A DNA stretch of 64,000 nucleotides. Source: Myxococcota bacterium. GTDB lineage: Bacteria > Myxococcota > B64-G9. The DNA lies in NCBI GenBank assembly GCA_022710975.1, contig JAKLGA010000014.1:124001-188000 (forward strand), written 5' to 3'. Position numbers and translations under genes: made by a program. Positions 51,315-58,728 of this stretch are shown piece by piece. The notes under the pieces were generated by a model. That model was not told the DNA's origin, searched no databases, and saw only the letters and a program-made list of their open reading frames with translations. Numbering within the stretch: the first letter of the stretch is position 1; each line of letters starts with the position of its first letter.

Positions 51315-53402
51315 ATGAGGAGCTGGTTCTGGACCAGGAACGTGCTCGCCCTGGCGGCGGTGCTGGCCGTGGGCTGCAGCGACTCCCTGGTGGGCGAGGG
51401 CGGGTTCTGCGACGCCACCTCCGACTGCCAGGCGGGCCTGGAGTGCGAGCAGAACACCTGTGTGCAACCGCACACCGACGAGTGCGTGCCCGCCTGCGGG
51501 GCTCTCGAGGTGTGCGTGAGCGGCCAGTGCCGGCCCATCGACGTGGGCCCGGACAAGGATGGCGACGGCATCCCCGCCACCAACGACTGCGACGATCTCG
51601 ACGCCTTCATCCACCCCGGCGACGAGACCCTGGGCATCCAGCCCGGGTTCGAGTACTGCGACGGGCAGGACAACGACTGCGACGGCGCGACCGACGAGGA
51701 CTGCTGGGCCTGCGAGCAGGGCACCTTCCAGCCCTGCGGCACGGACGTGGGCGCCTGCACCTCGGGCACCCAGACCTGCGACGCCGGGACCTGGGGCGCC
51801 TGCTCGGGCCAGGGCCCGGTGGCCGAGACCCCGGACGAGGTGGACAACGACTGCGACGGCGTGACCGACGAGGACCTGCCCTGCCTGGCAGGCTCGCAGC
51901 GCGCCTGCCAGGAGGCCCAGGGCACCTGCCAGCCCGGCCAGCAGTCGTGTCAGGAGGACGGCACCTGGAGCACCTGCGAGGACGGCGTCCCCCCCAGGCC
52001 CGAGGAGTGTGACGGCCTGGACAACGACTGCGACGGGCTGACCGACGAGGGCTTCATGCTCACCCAGGCCTGCACCGGCAGCGGCCAGTGCGGCGCGGGC
52101 ACGATCGAGTGCGCCGGCCCGTTCGAGACCCGCTGCAGCACGGATCCGGGCGGCTCCCAGGATCAGGCCCGGCCGGAGACCTGCGACGGGCAGGACAACG
52201 ACTGCGACGGCGCGGCCGACGAGGACTTCCACTGCGCCATCCCCGACCAGGCCGCCATCGGCGCGGCCTGCATCGGGGTCGGCATGTGCGGGGCCGGCGT
52301 GTGCGAGTGCCAGGGCACCAGCCAGGCCGTGTGCTCCTCGGACCCGGGCGGCAGTCAGGACCACTCCATGGCCGAGATCTGCGACCGCGCGGACAACGAC
52401 TGCGACGGCCAGGCGGACGAGGACTTCCTGACCGGCACGGCCTGCGACGGCATCGGCGAGTGCGGGCAGGGCATCCTGGAGTGCGCCGGCACCAGCACCA
52501 CCCGCTGCTCCACGGATCCCACCGGATCGGCGCCCGAGAGCGTGCCGGAGATCTGCGACGGCCGGGACAACGACTGCGACGGCAGCCTCGATGACGGTTT
52601 CGAGATCGGCGCGCCCTGCGACGGCGTGGGCGAGTGCGGCGCGGGCGCGATCGAGTGCCTGACCACCGAGGCGACCATCTGCAGCACCAACCCGGGCGGC
52701 ACGCAGTTCACCCTGGTGGACGAGGTGTGCGACGGGCTGGACAACGACTGCGACGGACAGCCCGACAACGGCGAGGATCAGGTCCTGTGCGCTCCGCTGC
52801 CGGGCCACGTGACCATCGCCAGCTGCGTGACCGGCGCCTGCCGCGTGCTGAATCCCATCACCGACTGCGAGGATGGGTTCTGGGACCTCGACGGGCAGTG
52901 GGCCAACGGCTGCGAGCAGCAGCTCGACGACGGCCCCGGCTTCGTGTGGCCCAACACCTGCGACGGCGGCTTCCGCCTGACCGCGGTGCGCGACTACCCG
53001 GCCATGGGCCAGACCAGCGTGCACGGCAACCTGGTCCCGGCCGGCGACGAGGACTGGTTCGTGATCTCCGCCGAGGACGAGACCGCCAACGACGATCTCC
53101 TGGCGGGCGACCGCTGCGACAACTTCCTGCTGCGCATCCGGCTCGGGCAGGACGGCGCCCCGGACACCCCGCCCGCGGGCGTGATCCTCGACGTGAAGGT
53201 CAACGGCTGCGCGGACACGAGCTGCAACGCGGACACCGTCTACTCCTTCGAGTCCTCGGAGTGCCCCTGCATCCCGGACGCCCAGAACCGGCCCGGCACG
53301 GCCTGCACCGACAACAGCCGCGAGGTGTACATCCACGTCTACTCCGCCAGCGGCCAGGCGGTGAGCCAGCCCTACCTGCTGACCATCACCAACGGCAGCT
53401 GA
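51315..53402 (+). CDS. MopE-type metal-binding repeat lipoprotein (seven motifs), paralogue of 48111
   Basis: 695 residues from ATG 51315, which follows GGAGG by eight bases; an upstream in-frame ATG (51258) would put 19 polar residues before the signal. Lipobox LAVGC (Cys21). Seven DNDCDG motifs at about 115, 174, 232, 290, 356, 414 and 472, mostly 58 residues apart, each unit with the C.G.G.CG.G..EC pattern. The mature start (CSDSLVGEGGFC) and the C-terminal domain (PAGDEDWFVISA..CDNFLLRIRL) are clearly related to the protein at 48111. The extra three units look like internal duplication. Convergent with ispA, three bases apart. Confidence 0.87.
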   Translation: MRSWFWTRNVLALAAVLAVGCSDSLVGEGGFCDATSDCQAGLECEQNTCVQPHTDECVPACGALEVCVSGQCRPIDVGPDKDGDGIPATNDCDDLDAFIHPGDETLGIQPGFEYCDGQDNDCDGATDEDCWACEQGTFQPCGTDVGACTSGTQTCDAGTWGACSGQGPVAETPDEVDNDCDGVTDEDLPCLAGSQRACQEAQGTCQPGQQSCQEDGTWSTCEDGVPPRPEECDGLDNDCDGLTDEGFMLTQACTGSGQCGAGTIECAGPFETRCSTDPGGSQDQARPETCDGQDNDCDGAADEDFHCAIPDQAAIGAACIGVGMCGAGVCECQGTSQAVCSSDPGGSQDHSMAEICDRADNDCDGQADEDFLTGTACDGIGECGQGILECAGTSTTRCSTDPTGSAPESVPEICDGRDNDCDGSLDDGFEIGAPCDGVGECGAGAIECLTTEATICSTNPGGTQFTLVDEVCDGLDNDCDGQPDNGEDQVLCAPLPGHVTIASCVTGACRVLNPITDCEDGFWDLDGQWANGCEQQLDDGPGFVWPNTCDGGFRLTAVRDYPAMGQTSVHGNLVPAGDEDWFVISAEDETANDDLLAGDRCDNFLLRIRLGQDGAPDTPPAGVILDVKVNGCADTSCNADTVYSFESSECPCIPDAQNRPGTACTDNSREVYIHVYSASGQAVSQPYLLTITNGS

Positions 53403-53405
53403 CGG

Positions 53406-54311
53406 TCACGCGCCCAGGCGAGCCTGCACCCGATCCACGATCGACAGGAGGGCCTGGGCGCGCTCCCCGAACGGGAGGAGCGCGGCGCGGGCCTCCGCGA
53501 GGAGCGCCTGCCCGCGCGCCCGGGAGGCGGGCAGCCCCGCCAGGAGCGGGTGCAGGCGCCTGAGCCTGGCCTGATCGCTGGTGGTCGGGCGGCCCAGGCT
53601 GGCCTCGTCCCCGGTGAAGCTCAGCACGTCGTCGGCCACCTGGAATGCCAGGCCCAGGGCCCGGCCGGCCCGGCCGAGCGCCAGGAGCGCGGGCTCCCCG
53701 GCCCGCGCCGCCAGAGCGCCCAGCTCGAGCGCGGCCACCAGCAGGCAAGCGGTCTTGCGCAGGTGGATGGACTCCACCTCGGCCAGCGGCAGCGCCCGCC
53801 CGTCCCAGGGCCGCACGTCGTCGGCCTGGCCGCCCACCATGCCCGCCGGGCCCGCGGCCGCAGCCAGGAGGCCGACGGCGCGCGCGGCGCGTTCGTCCGG
53901 GAAGGCCCGGGCCAGCGCCTCGAAGGCCAGGCTGAGCAGGCCATCGCCGGCCAGGATGGCCAGGGCCTCGCCGAAGCGCCTGTGGCAGGTGGGCTGCCCC
54001 CGGCGGAGGTCGTCGTCGTCCATGGCCGGCAGGTCGTCGTGCACCAGGGAGTAGGCGTGCACCAGCTCCAGCGCGCAGCCCGCCTCGAGCGCCAGCCCGG
54101 GCTCGGCCCCGGTCGCCTCGGCGGCGGCCATGGCCAGCAGCGGCCGGAGCCGCTTGCCTCCCCCCAGCAGCGCGTAGCGCATGGCCTCGGCCAGGTCCGG
54201 GGGGCAGCCCGGGCGCGCGGCCAGGGCGTCCATCCAGCCCGCCAGGCAGCCCTCCACCCGCTCCCGCCAGGCCTCCAGGCGCGCGGGCCCCGCCTCCCCG
54301 GTCTCGCTCAC
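53406..54311 (-). CDS. ispA: Short-chain polyprenyl diphosphate synthase (farnesyl diphosphate synthase type)
   Basis: 301 residues from a GTG at 54311 within the stop of the receiver-like gene (GTGA). It condenses IPP with allylic diphosphates. First Asp-rich motif HDDLPAMDDDDLRRG, with the lone Arg-rich stretch GGGKRLRP upstream; the second is FQVADDVLSFTGD. VGGQADDV and SIHLRKTACLL also fit the IspA group. In the second motif the usual DDxxD reads DDVLSF, so its last Asp is missing, a small deviation. Part of the xseA-xseB-ispA order. Product chain length (C15 or C20) is not certain. Confidence 0.9.
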   Translation of the reverse strand: MSETGEAGPARLEAWRERVEGCLAGWMDALAARPGCPPDLAEAMRYALLGGGKRLRPLLAMAAAEATGAEPGLALEAGCALELVHAYSLVHDDLPAMDDDDLRRGQPTCHRRFGEALAILAGDGLLSLAFEALARAFPDERAARAVGLLAAAAGPAGMVGGQADDVRPWDGRALPLAEVESIHLRKTACLLVAALELGALAARAGEPALLALGRAGRALGLAFQVADDVLSFTGDEASLGRPTTSDQARLRRLHPLLAGLPASRARGQALLAEARAALLPFGERAQALLSIVDRVQARLGA

Positions 54312-54679
54312 CGGGGCTCCAGCAGCTCGCCCAGCGCGGCCAGCACGCTGCCCGGCGCGCCGTCCGAGTCCAGGCAGCGGTCGCAGCCCGACTCGAGCGC
54401 CCGGGCGGCGGGGGCGCGCGCGCCCAGCAGCAGCACCGGCAGGTGGCCGAAGGCCGGCGAGCGCTTGAGCGAGCGGCACAGGGCGTAGCAGTCGGTCCAG
54501 GCCTGGCGGGTCTCGAGCAGCACCGCGTCGGGGCGATCCACCTGCAGCCGGCTGACCAGGCGGACCGGGCTGGGCGCGTCCCAGACCGTGTAGCCGGCGC
54601 CCTCCAGGGCGCGCCGCAGGGCGGTCCGGGAGGGCGGGTGATCGTTCACCATGAGCACGGCCGGCCGTCGGGTGGTCAT
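54308..54679 (-). CDS. Degenerate receiver-domain protein
   Basis: 123 residues with the length and hydrophobic pattern of a CheY-like receiver: VLMVNDHPPSRTALRRALEGAGYTV, DAVLLETRQA, LPVLLLGARAPA, ALESGCDRCLDSDG. The acidic pair is Asn-Asp (12-13), the phospho-acceptor position is Glu56 instead of Asp, and the conserved Lys is replaced within CLDSDG. It therefore cannot be phosphorylated in the usual way; Glu may mimic the active state. It lies between xseB (15 bases) and ispA (overlap), an unusual insertion into this operon. Confidence 0.72.
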   Translation of the reverse strand: MTTRRPAVLMVNDHPPSRTALRRALEGAGYTVWDAPSPVRLVSRLQVDRPDAVLLETRQAWTDCYALCRSLKRSPAFGHLPVLLLGARAPAARALESGCDRCLDSDGAPGSVLAALGELLEPR

Positions 54680-54694
54680 GGACGCGCTCCTCCT

Positions 54695-54994
54695 TCAGGA
54701 CTCCTCGGACTCCTCGGACTCCTCGGACTCGTCGGAGGCGAACTCCTCCTCGCGCTCCTCCCCGTCCGCCTCCACCAGCACGGCCACGCGCTGTTCGGCG
54801 GCGTCCAGCCGGGCCATGCCCGCGCGGGTGAGCGCCACGCCCTCCTCGAACAGGGCCACCGAGCGCTCCAGGGGCTGCTCGCCCTTCTCCAGCTCGGCCA
54901 CGATGGCCTGCAGGCGCTCGAGCAACGACTCGAAGCTCGGGCCGCCGTCGGCCGCGGTCGTGGGGGACGATGGCTTGCTCTTCCTGGGCGTCAT
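54695..54994 (-). CDS. xseB: Exodeoxyribonuclease VII small subunit
   Basis: 99 residues. The family core is SFESLLERLQAIVAELEKGEQPLERSVALFEEGVALTRAG, a helical hairpin that binds XseA to form the single-strand-specific nuclease. The N-terminal 18 residues are Ser/Lys/Thr-rich. The C-terminus is extended by an acidic low-complexity tail (EEREEEFASDES then EES repeats) encoded by four 9-base repeats at 54698-54733. It follows xseA with a 45-base gap. Confidence 0.92.
   Translation of the reverse strand: MTPRKSKPSSPTTAADGGPSFESLLERLQAIVAELEKGEQPLERSVALFEEGVALTRAGMARLDAAEQRVAVLVEADGEEREEEFASDESEESEESEES
54698..54733. repeat. Four tandem 9-base repeats in the 3' end of xseB
   Basis: GGACTCCTC three times, then GGACTCGTC, on the plus strand. 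Read on the minus strand they encode the repeated Glu/Ser tail of XseB. Because the unit is a multiple of three, slippage would change tail length without a frameshift. Confidence 0.9.
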
Positions 54995-55039
54995 GGCAGG
55001 CTCCTCGCGCGTCCTGTCTACCCTGGCCCGCCGGGCCGG

Positions 55040-56485
55040 TCAAGGGCGGGGCTCGCCCGGATCCTCGTCCGGGGGCGGATGGGTGCGCTCGACCCGCACC
55101 GAGAGCTCGCCGCGGTGGAGCCGCAGGCGCAGGCCGTCTCCCGGGGCGACCTGATCCCAGGCGCGCACCGCGCGGCCGTCCGCATCCAGCGCCAGGCTGT
55201 ACCCGCGGGCCAGCACGGCCAGCGGGCTGTGGGCCGTGAGCGCGGCCTGGGTCGCCAGCAGCCCGAACCGCCGCTGCCCGAGCGAGCTGCGCGCCGAGGC
55301 CCGCAGGCGGCCGCCCAGCTCCTCCAGCCGCGCCCGGTCGGCCGCCAGGCGGGCGCGCGGCTCCCGCGCGGCCAGCCTGAGCCGCAGGTCGGTCAAGCGC
55401 CGGTGCGCCTCGCCGAGCCTGCGCCGGGCCGCCGCGGCCAGCTGGCGGCTGGACTCGTCCAGGCGCAGGCGGTGGGCGGCCAGCGCCAGGCGCGGGTCGC
55501 GCAGCTCCTGGCCGGTCTCGAGCAGCTCCCGGTGGGCCCGGACCAGGCGCGCGAGCAGGAGCCGCCGGGCCTCGAGGAGCGGCGCCCGCAGCAGGGCCTC
55601 GAGGCCCTCGCGGTCGGGCGTCACCAGCTCGGCCGCGGCGCTGGGGGTGGGGGCGCGCAGGTCCGCGGCCAGGTCGGACAGCACCACGTCCACCTCGTGC
55701 CCCACGGCCGAGATGACCGGCACGCGGCTGCGGGCCACGGCCCGCACGACCGCCTCCTCGTTGAAGGCCCACAGGTCCTCGGCCGAGCCGCCCCCGCGCC
55801 CGACGATGAGCACGTCGCAGCGGCGGCCATCGCCCAGCCGGTCCACCGCCCGGGCGATCTCGAGGGCGGCGCCCTCGCCCTGCACCCGGGTCGGGGCGAG
55901 CAGCACGGGCAGCGCAGGGTTCCGGCGCCGCAGCACGCGCAGGATGTCGCGCAGCGCGGCGCCGGTCGGGCTGGTCACCACCCCGACGCGCCTGGGGATC
56001 CGCGGCAGCGGCCTGCGCCTGGCCGGATCGAACAGCCCCTCGGCCTCCAGCCGGGCCTTGAGCTCCCTGAAGCGCAGCTCCAGCGCCCCGGCCCCGGTCG
56101 GCACCAGCTCCTCGACGAGGAGCTGGAAACGCCCGCGGGCCTCGAACAGGGTCAGTCGTCCGCGCGCCAGCACGGCGGTGCCCTCGGGGGGCAGCCCCTG
56201 GCGCAACCGCATGAGCGACATGCGGAACATGACCGCAGGCAGCACCGCGCGATCGTCCTTCAGGCTGAAGTACGCGTGCCCGGAGCTGGCCACGGTGAGG
56301 CCCGAGAGCTCACCGGTCACCAGGACCTCCCGGTAGCGGTCCTCCAGCGCTTGACGCACCAGGCCAACGATCTCGGAGACGGTGAAGGCACGCGGCTCCT
56401 CGCCGGCCGGCGGACCGGAGCGGCGCCCGGGTCCCGAGAACAGGTCCACCTGGACCCCGCGCTTCTTCCTTCCGTGCTCGGCCAC
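55040..56485 (-). CDS. xseA: Exodeoxyribonuclease VII large subunit
   Basis: 481 residues; the frame opens with a GTG at 56485. An OB-fold (about 33-130; FTVSEIVGLVRQALEDRYREVLVTGELSGL; GHAYFSLKDDRAVLPAVMFR) is followed by the catalytic region (about 140-330): RVGVVTSPTGAALRDIL, VLIVGRGGGSAEDLWAFNEEAVVRAV and PVISAVGHEVDVVLSDLAADLRAPTPSAAAEL. The C-terminal part is helical. It degrades single-stranded DNA to short oligonucleotides in repair. First gene of xseA-xseB-receiver-ispA. Confidence 0.94.
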   Translation of the reverse strand: MAEHGRKKRGVQVDLFSGPGRRSGPPAGEEPRAFTVSEIVGLVRQALEDRYREVLVTGELSGLTVASSGHAYFSLKDDRAVLPAVMFRMSLMRLRQGLPPEGTAVLARGRLTLFEARGRFQLLVEELVPTGAGALELRFRELKARLEAEGLFDPARRRPLPRIPRRVGVVTSPTGAALRDILRVLRRRNPALPVLLAPTRVQGEGAALEIARAVDRLGDGRRCDVLIVGRGGGSAEDLWAFNEEAVVRAVARSRVPVISAVGHEVDVVLSDLAADLRAPTPSAAAELVTPDREGLEALLRAPLLEARRLLLARLVRAHRELLETGQELRDPRLALAAHRLRLDESSRQLAAAARRRLGEAHRRLTDLRLRLAAREPRARLAADRARLEELGGRLRASARSSLGQRRFGLLATQAALTAHSPLAVLARGYSLALDADGRAVRAWDQVAPGDGLRLRLHRGELSVRVERTHPPPDEDPGEPRP

Positions 56486-56548
56486 CCGCCACCTCGTGCG
56501 GCGAGAATAGGCTCAACCCCTCGGGTGCGCAACGTTTTTCCGCCGGGC

Positions 56549-56576
56549 TTGACTTCGGAGGGGCAGGAGGTATCTT
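56549..56576 (+). promoter_or_regulatory. Predicted promoter of kup
   Basis: TTGACT (56549-56554), 16-base spacer, TATCTT (56571-56576). The predicted transcript starts near 56583, giving a leader of about 74 bases. Confidence 0.55.
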
Positions 56577-56601
56577 GCGTGCCCCAAGAGAGGTCCATCA
56601 G

Positions 56602-56631
56602 GGCCAGGCGCCCTCGCTTGCCTGCCTGGCC
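56602..56631 (+). promoter_or_regulatory. Hairpin in the kup leader
   Basis: GGCCAGGC (56602-56609) is the exact inverse of GCCTGGCC (56624-56631), with a 14-base loop. It ends 25 bases before the kup ATG and no T-run follows, so it is not a plain terminator. The leader is too short for the known c-di-AMP (ydaO) riboswitch. Confidence 0.45.
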
Positions 56632-56656
56632 TCACCCCGAGGAGCAGAGCAGCCCA

Positions 56657-58672
56657 ATGACCCCGGTCCCGCGCCAGGCACGACTGTTTCCGCTGGCCCT
56701 CGGGGCGCTGGGCGTGGTGTACGGCGACATCGGCACGAGCCCGCTGTACGCCATGAAGGAGACCTTCTTCGGGACCCACCCCCTGTCCCGCTCCCTGCCC
56801 GAGGTGCTGGGCATCCTATCCCTCGTGTTCTGGGCGCTGACCCTGGTGGTCAGCCTCAAGTACCTGATCTTCATCCTGCAGGCCGATCACAACGGCGAGG
56901 GTGGCGTGTTCGCGCTGATCGCCCAGATCAGGGGCCAGGGTGGCCCGGGCCCGGGTTCGGGCCCTGGCAAGGCCCGGCGCCGGGGCTGGATCATCGGCGT
57001 GATCCTGCTCGGCGCCGCCCTGATCTACGGCGAGGGGATCATCACCCCGGCCATCTCGGTGCTGTCGGCCTACGAGGGCCTGAAGGTGGCCACCACCGCC
57101 CTCCAGCCGCTGGTCGTGCCGCTCACCCTGGTCACCCTGCTGCTGCTGTTCCTGTTCCAGCGGGTGGGCACGGGCCGGGTGGGCCGGGCCTTCGGCCCGA
57201 TCATGACGCTGTGGTTCCTGGTGATCGGCGCGGCGGGCGTCTACTGGTTCGTCCGCCACCCGGAGCTCATCCAGGCCGTGGACCCGCGCTGGGCCGTGCG
57301 CCTGCTCGCCACCCACGGCCTCGACAGCCTGTGGGTGCTGGGCGCGGTGGTGCTGGCCATCACCGGCTGCGAGGCGCTGTACGCCGATCTCGGCCACTTC
57401 GGCCGGAGACCCATCCGCCTGGCCTGGTTCGGCCTGGCCTACCCGGCGCTGCTGCTCAACTACTTCGGGCAGGGCGCGCGGCTGCTCGAGCCGGGCGCCA
57501 TCCCGCAGAACCACGTGTTCTTCAGCCTGTTCCCCCAGGAGCCCTGGATCCTGTACCCCGTGGTGGCGCTGGCGGCCCTGGCCACGGTGATCGCCTCCCA
57601 GGCGCTCATCTCGGGCGCCTTCAGCCTGACCCGCCAGGCCATGGCGCTCGGCTACTTCCCGCGCCTGGCCATCGTCAACACCTCGGCGGCCATGCCCGGC
57701 CAGGTCTACATGCCCGGGGTGAACTGGCTGCTGTTCGCGGGCTGCGCGCTGCTGGTGGTCTCCTTCCAGTCCTCGTCGAAGCTGGCCGCGGCCTACGGCG
57801 TGGCGGTCACCGGCACCATGACCATCACCACCTTCGCCTTCTACCACGTGGCCCGCGGCTGGGGCTGGCGCGCCTGGGTGGCCGGGCCGCTGTGCGCCGC
57901 GCTGCTGCTGGTGGATCTGGCCTTCTTCACCTCGACCTCGGTCAAGTTCGTCCAGGGCGGCTGGATCCCGCTGGTCATCGCCGCGGGCCTGTACCTGCTC
58001 ATGCGCACCTGGCAGTGGGGCCGGGCGCTCCTGGCCCAGGCCTACGCCCGCTTCCCGCGCATGGGCCTGACCCGGCTGGTCGAGCTCAAGCAGCAGCTCA
58101 TCGACAGCCCCGAGCGGCGCGTGGCCTACGCCGGCCGCACCCTGGCCGAGGTGGACCGGGCCATCGTGTTCCTGACCTCGCGGGCCTTCCCCACCCCGGA
58201 TGATCCCTGCCCGGTGGGGGTGCGCATCTTCATGAAGCGCACCGGCGCGCTGCCCAAGCACGTCACGCTCCTGCACGTGGACCAGCAGAGCCGGCCCTAC
58301 GTGCCGGAGGAGGAGCGGCACACGGTGGTGCAGCTCGGGGGCCGGGTGGTCTCGGTGCACGCCCGGTACGGCTACATGGAGCCGCCGGACGTGCCGGCGC
58401 TGCTGCTCGAGCTCAAGAAGCGGGGCCTGATCAAGATCAACCAGAAGCGCTGGACCGTGCAGACCGGCGAGGAGGAGATCCTGCTGGAGGCCGATCTGCC
58501 CACGCTGCGCCGGCTGGCCATGCGCTTCTTCCAGCTCATCCTGCGCATCTCCACCCCGGCCGACCGCTACTTCGGCCTGCGGGAGTACGCCGGCCGGGCC
58601 AAGACGGTGGTGCCCATCCAGGTGGGCGCCCAGGGCTCGCGCATCGTGATCTTCGACGACGTCGCCGACTAG
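56657..58672 (+). CDS. kup: Kup-type potassium uptake permease
   Basis: 671 residues. A K+/H+ symporter of the KUP/HAK/KT family: the N-terminus LALGALGVVYGDIGTSPLYAMKETFFG with the GDIGTSP selectivity/proton motif, DHNGEGGVFALIAQI, LIYGEGIITPAISVLSAYEGL, CEALYADLGHFGRRPIRLAW, and NYFGQGA. Twelve helices to about residue 440, then a soluble C-terminal domain. A Gly/Pro insert (about 96-112) lies in a cytoplasmic loop. ATG 56657. Monocistronic, with a promoter and a hairpin-bearing leader upstream. Confidence 0.94.
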   Translation: MTPVPRQARLFPLALGALGVVYGDIGTSPLYAMKETFFGTHPLSRSLPEVLGILSLVFWALTLVVSLKYLIFILQADHNGEGGVFALIAQIRGQGGPGPGSGPGKARRRGWIIGVILLGAALIYGEGIITPAISVLSAYEGLKVATTALQPLVVPLTLVTLLLLFLFQRVGTGRVGRAFGPIMTLWFLVIGAAGVYWFVRHPELIQAVDPRWAVRLLATHGLDSLWVLGAVVLAITGCEALYADLGHFGRRPIRLAWFGLAYPALLLNYFGQGARLLEPGAIPQNHVFFSLFPQEPWILYPVVALAALATVIASQALISGAFSLTRQAMALGYFPRLAIVNTSAAMPGQVYMPGVNWLLFAGCALLVVSFQSSSKLAAAYGVAVTGTMTITTFAFYHVARGWGWRAWVAGPLCAALLLVDLAFFTSTSVKFVQGGWIPLVIAAGLYLLMRTWQWGRALLAQAYARFPRMGLTRLVELKQQLIDSPERRVAYAGRTLAEVDRAIVFLTSRAFPTPDDPCPVGVRIFMKRTGALPKHVTLLHVDQQSRPYVPEEERHTVVQLGGRVVSVHARYGYMEPPDVPALLLELKKRGLIKINQKRWTVQTGEEEILLEADLPTLRRLAMRFFQLILRISTPADRYFGLREYAGRAKTVVPIQVGAQGSRIVIFDDVAD

Positions 58673-58689
58673 GGCTGGCGGGGCCGCGC

Positions 58690-58719
58690 TTGACAGCCCG
58701 GCCCCCGGCCTGCTAGCGA
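58690..58719 (+). promoter_or_regulatory. Predicted promoter of the secretin-N/PilP-like gene
   Basis: TTGACA (perfect consensus, 58690-58695), 18-base spacer, TAGCGA (58714-58719). The start codon lies nine bases past the -10, so the mRNA has almost no leader. Confidence 0.5.
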
Positions 58720-58728
58720 GCAACCGGA

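Noticed and set aside
56486-56656. c-di-AMP (ydaO) riboswitch upstream of kup
   Set aside because: The predicted leader is about 74 bases and lacks the multi-helix pseudoknot consensus.
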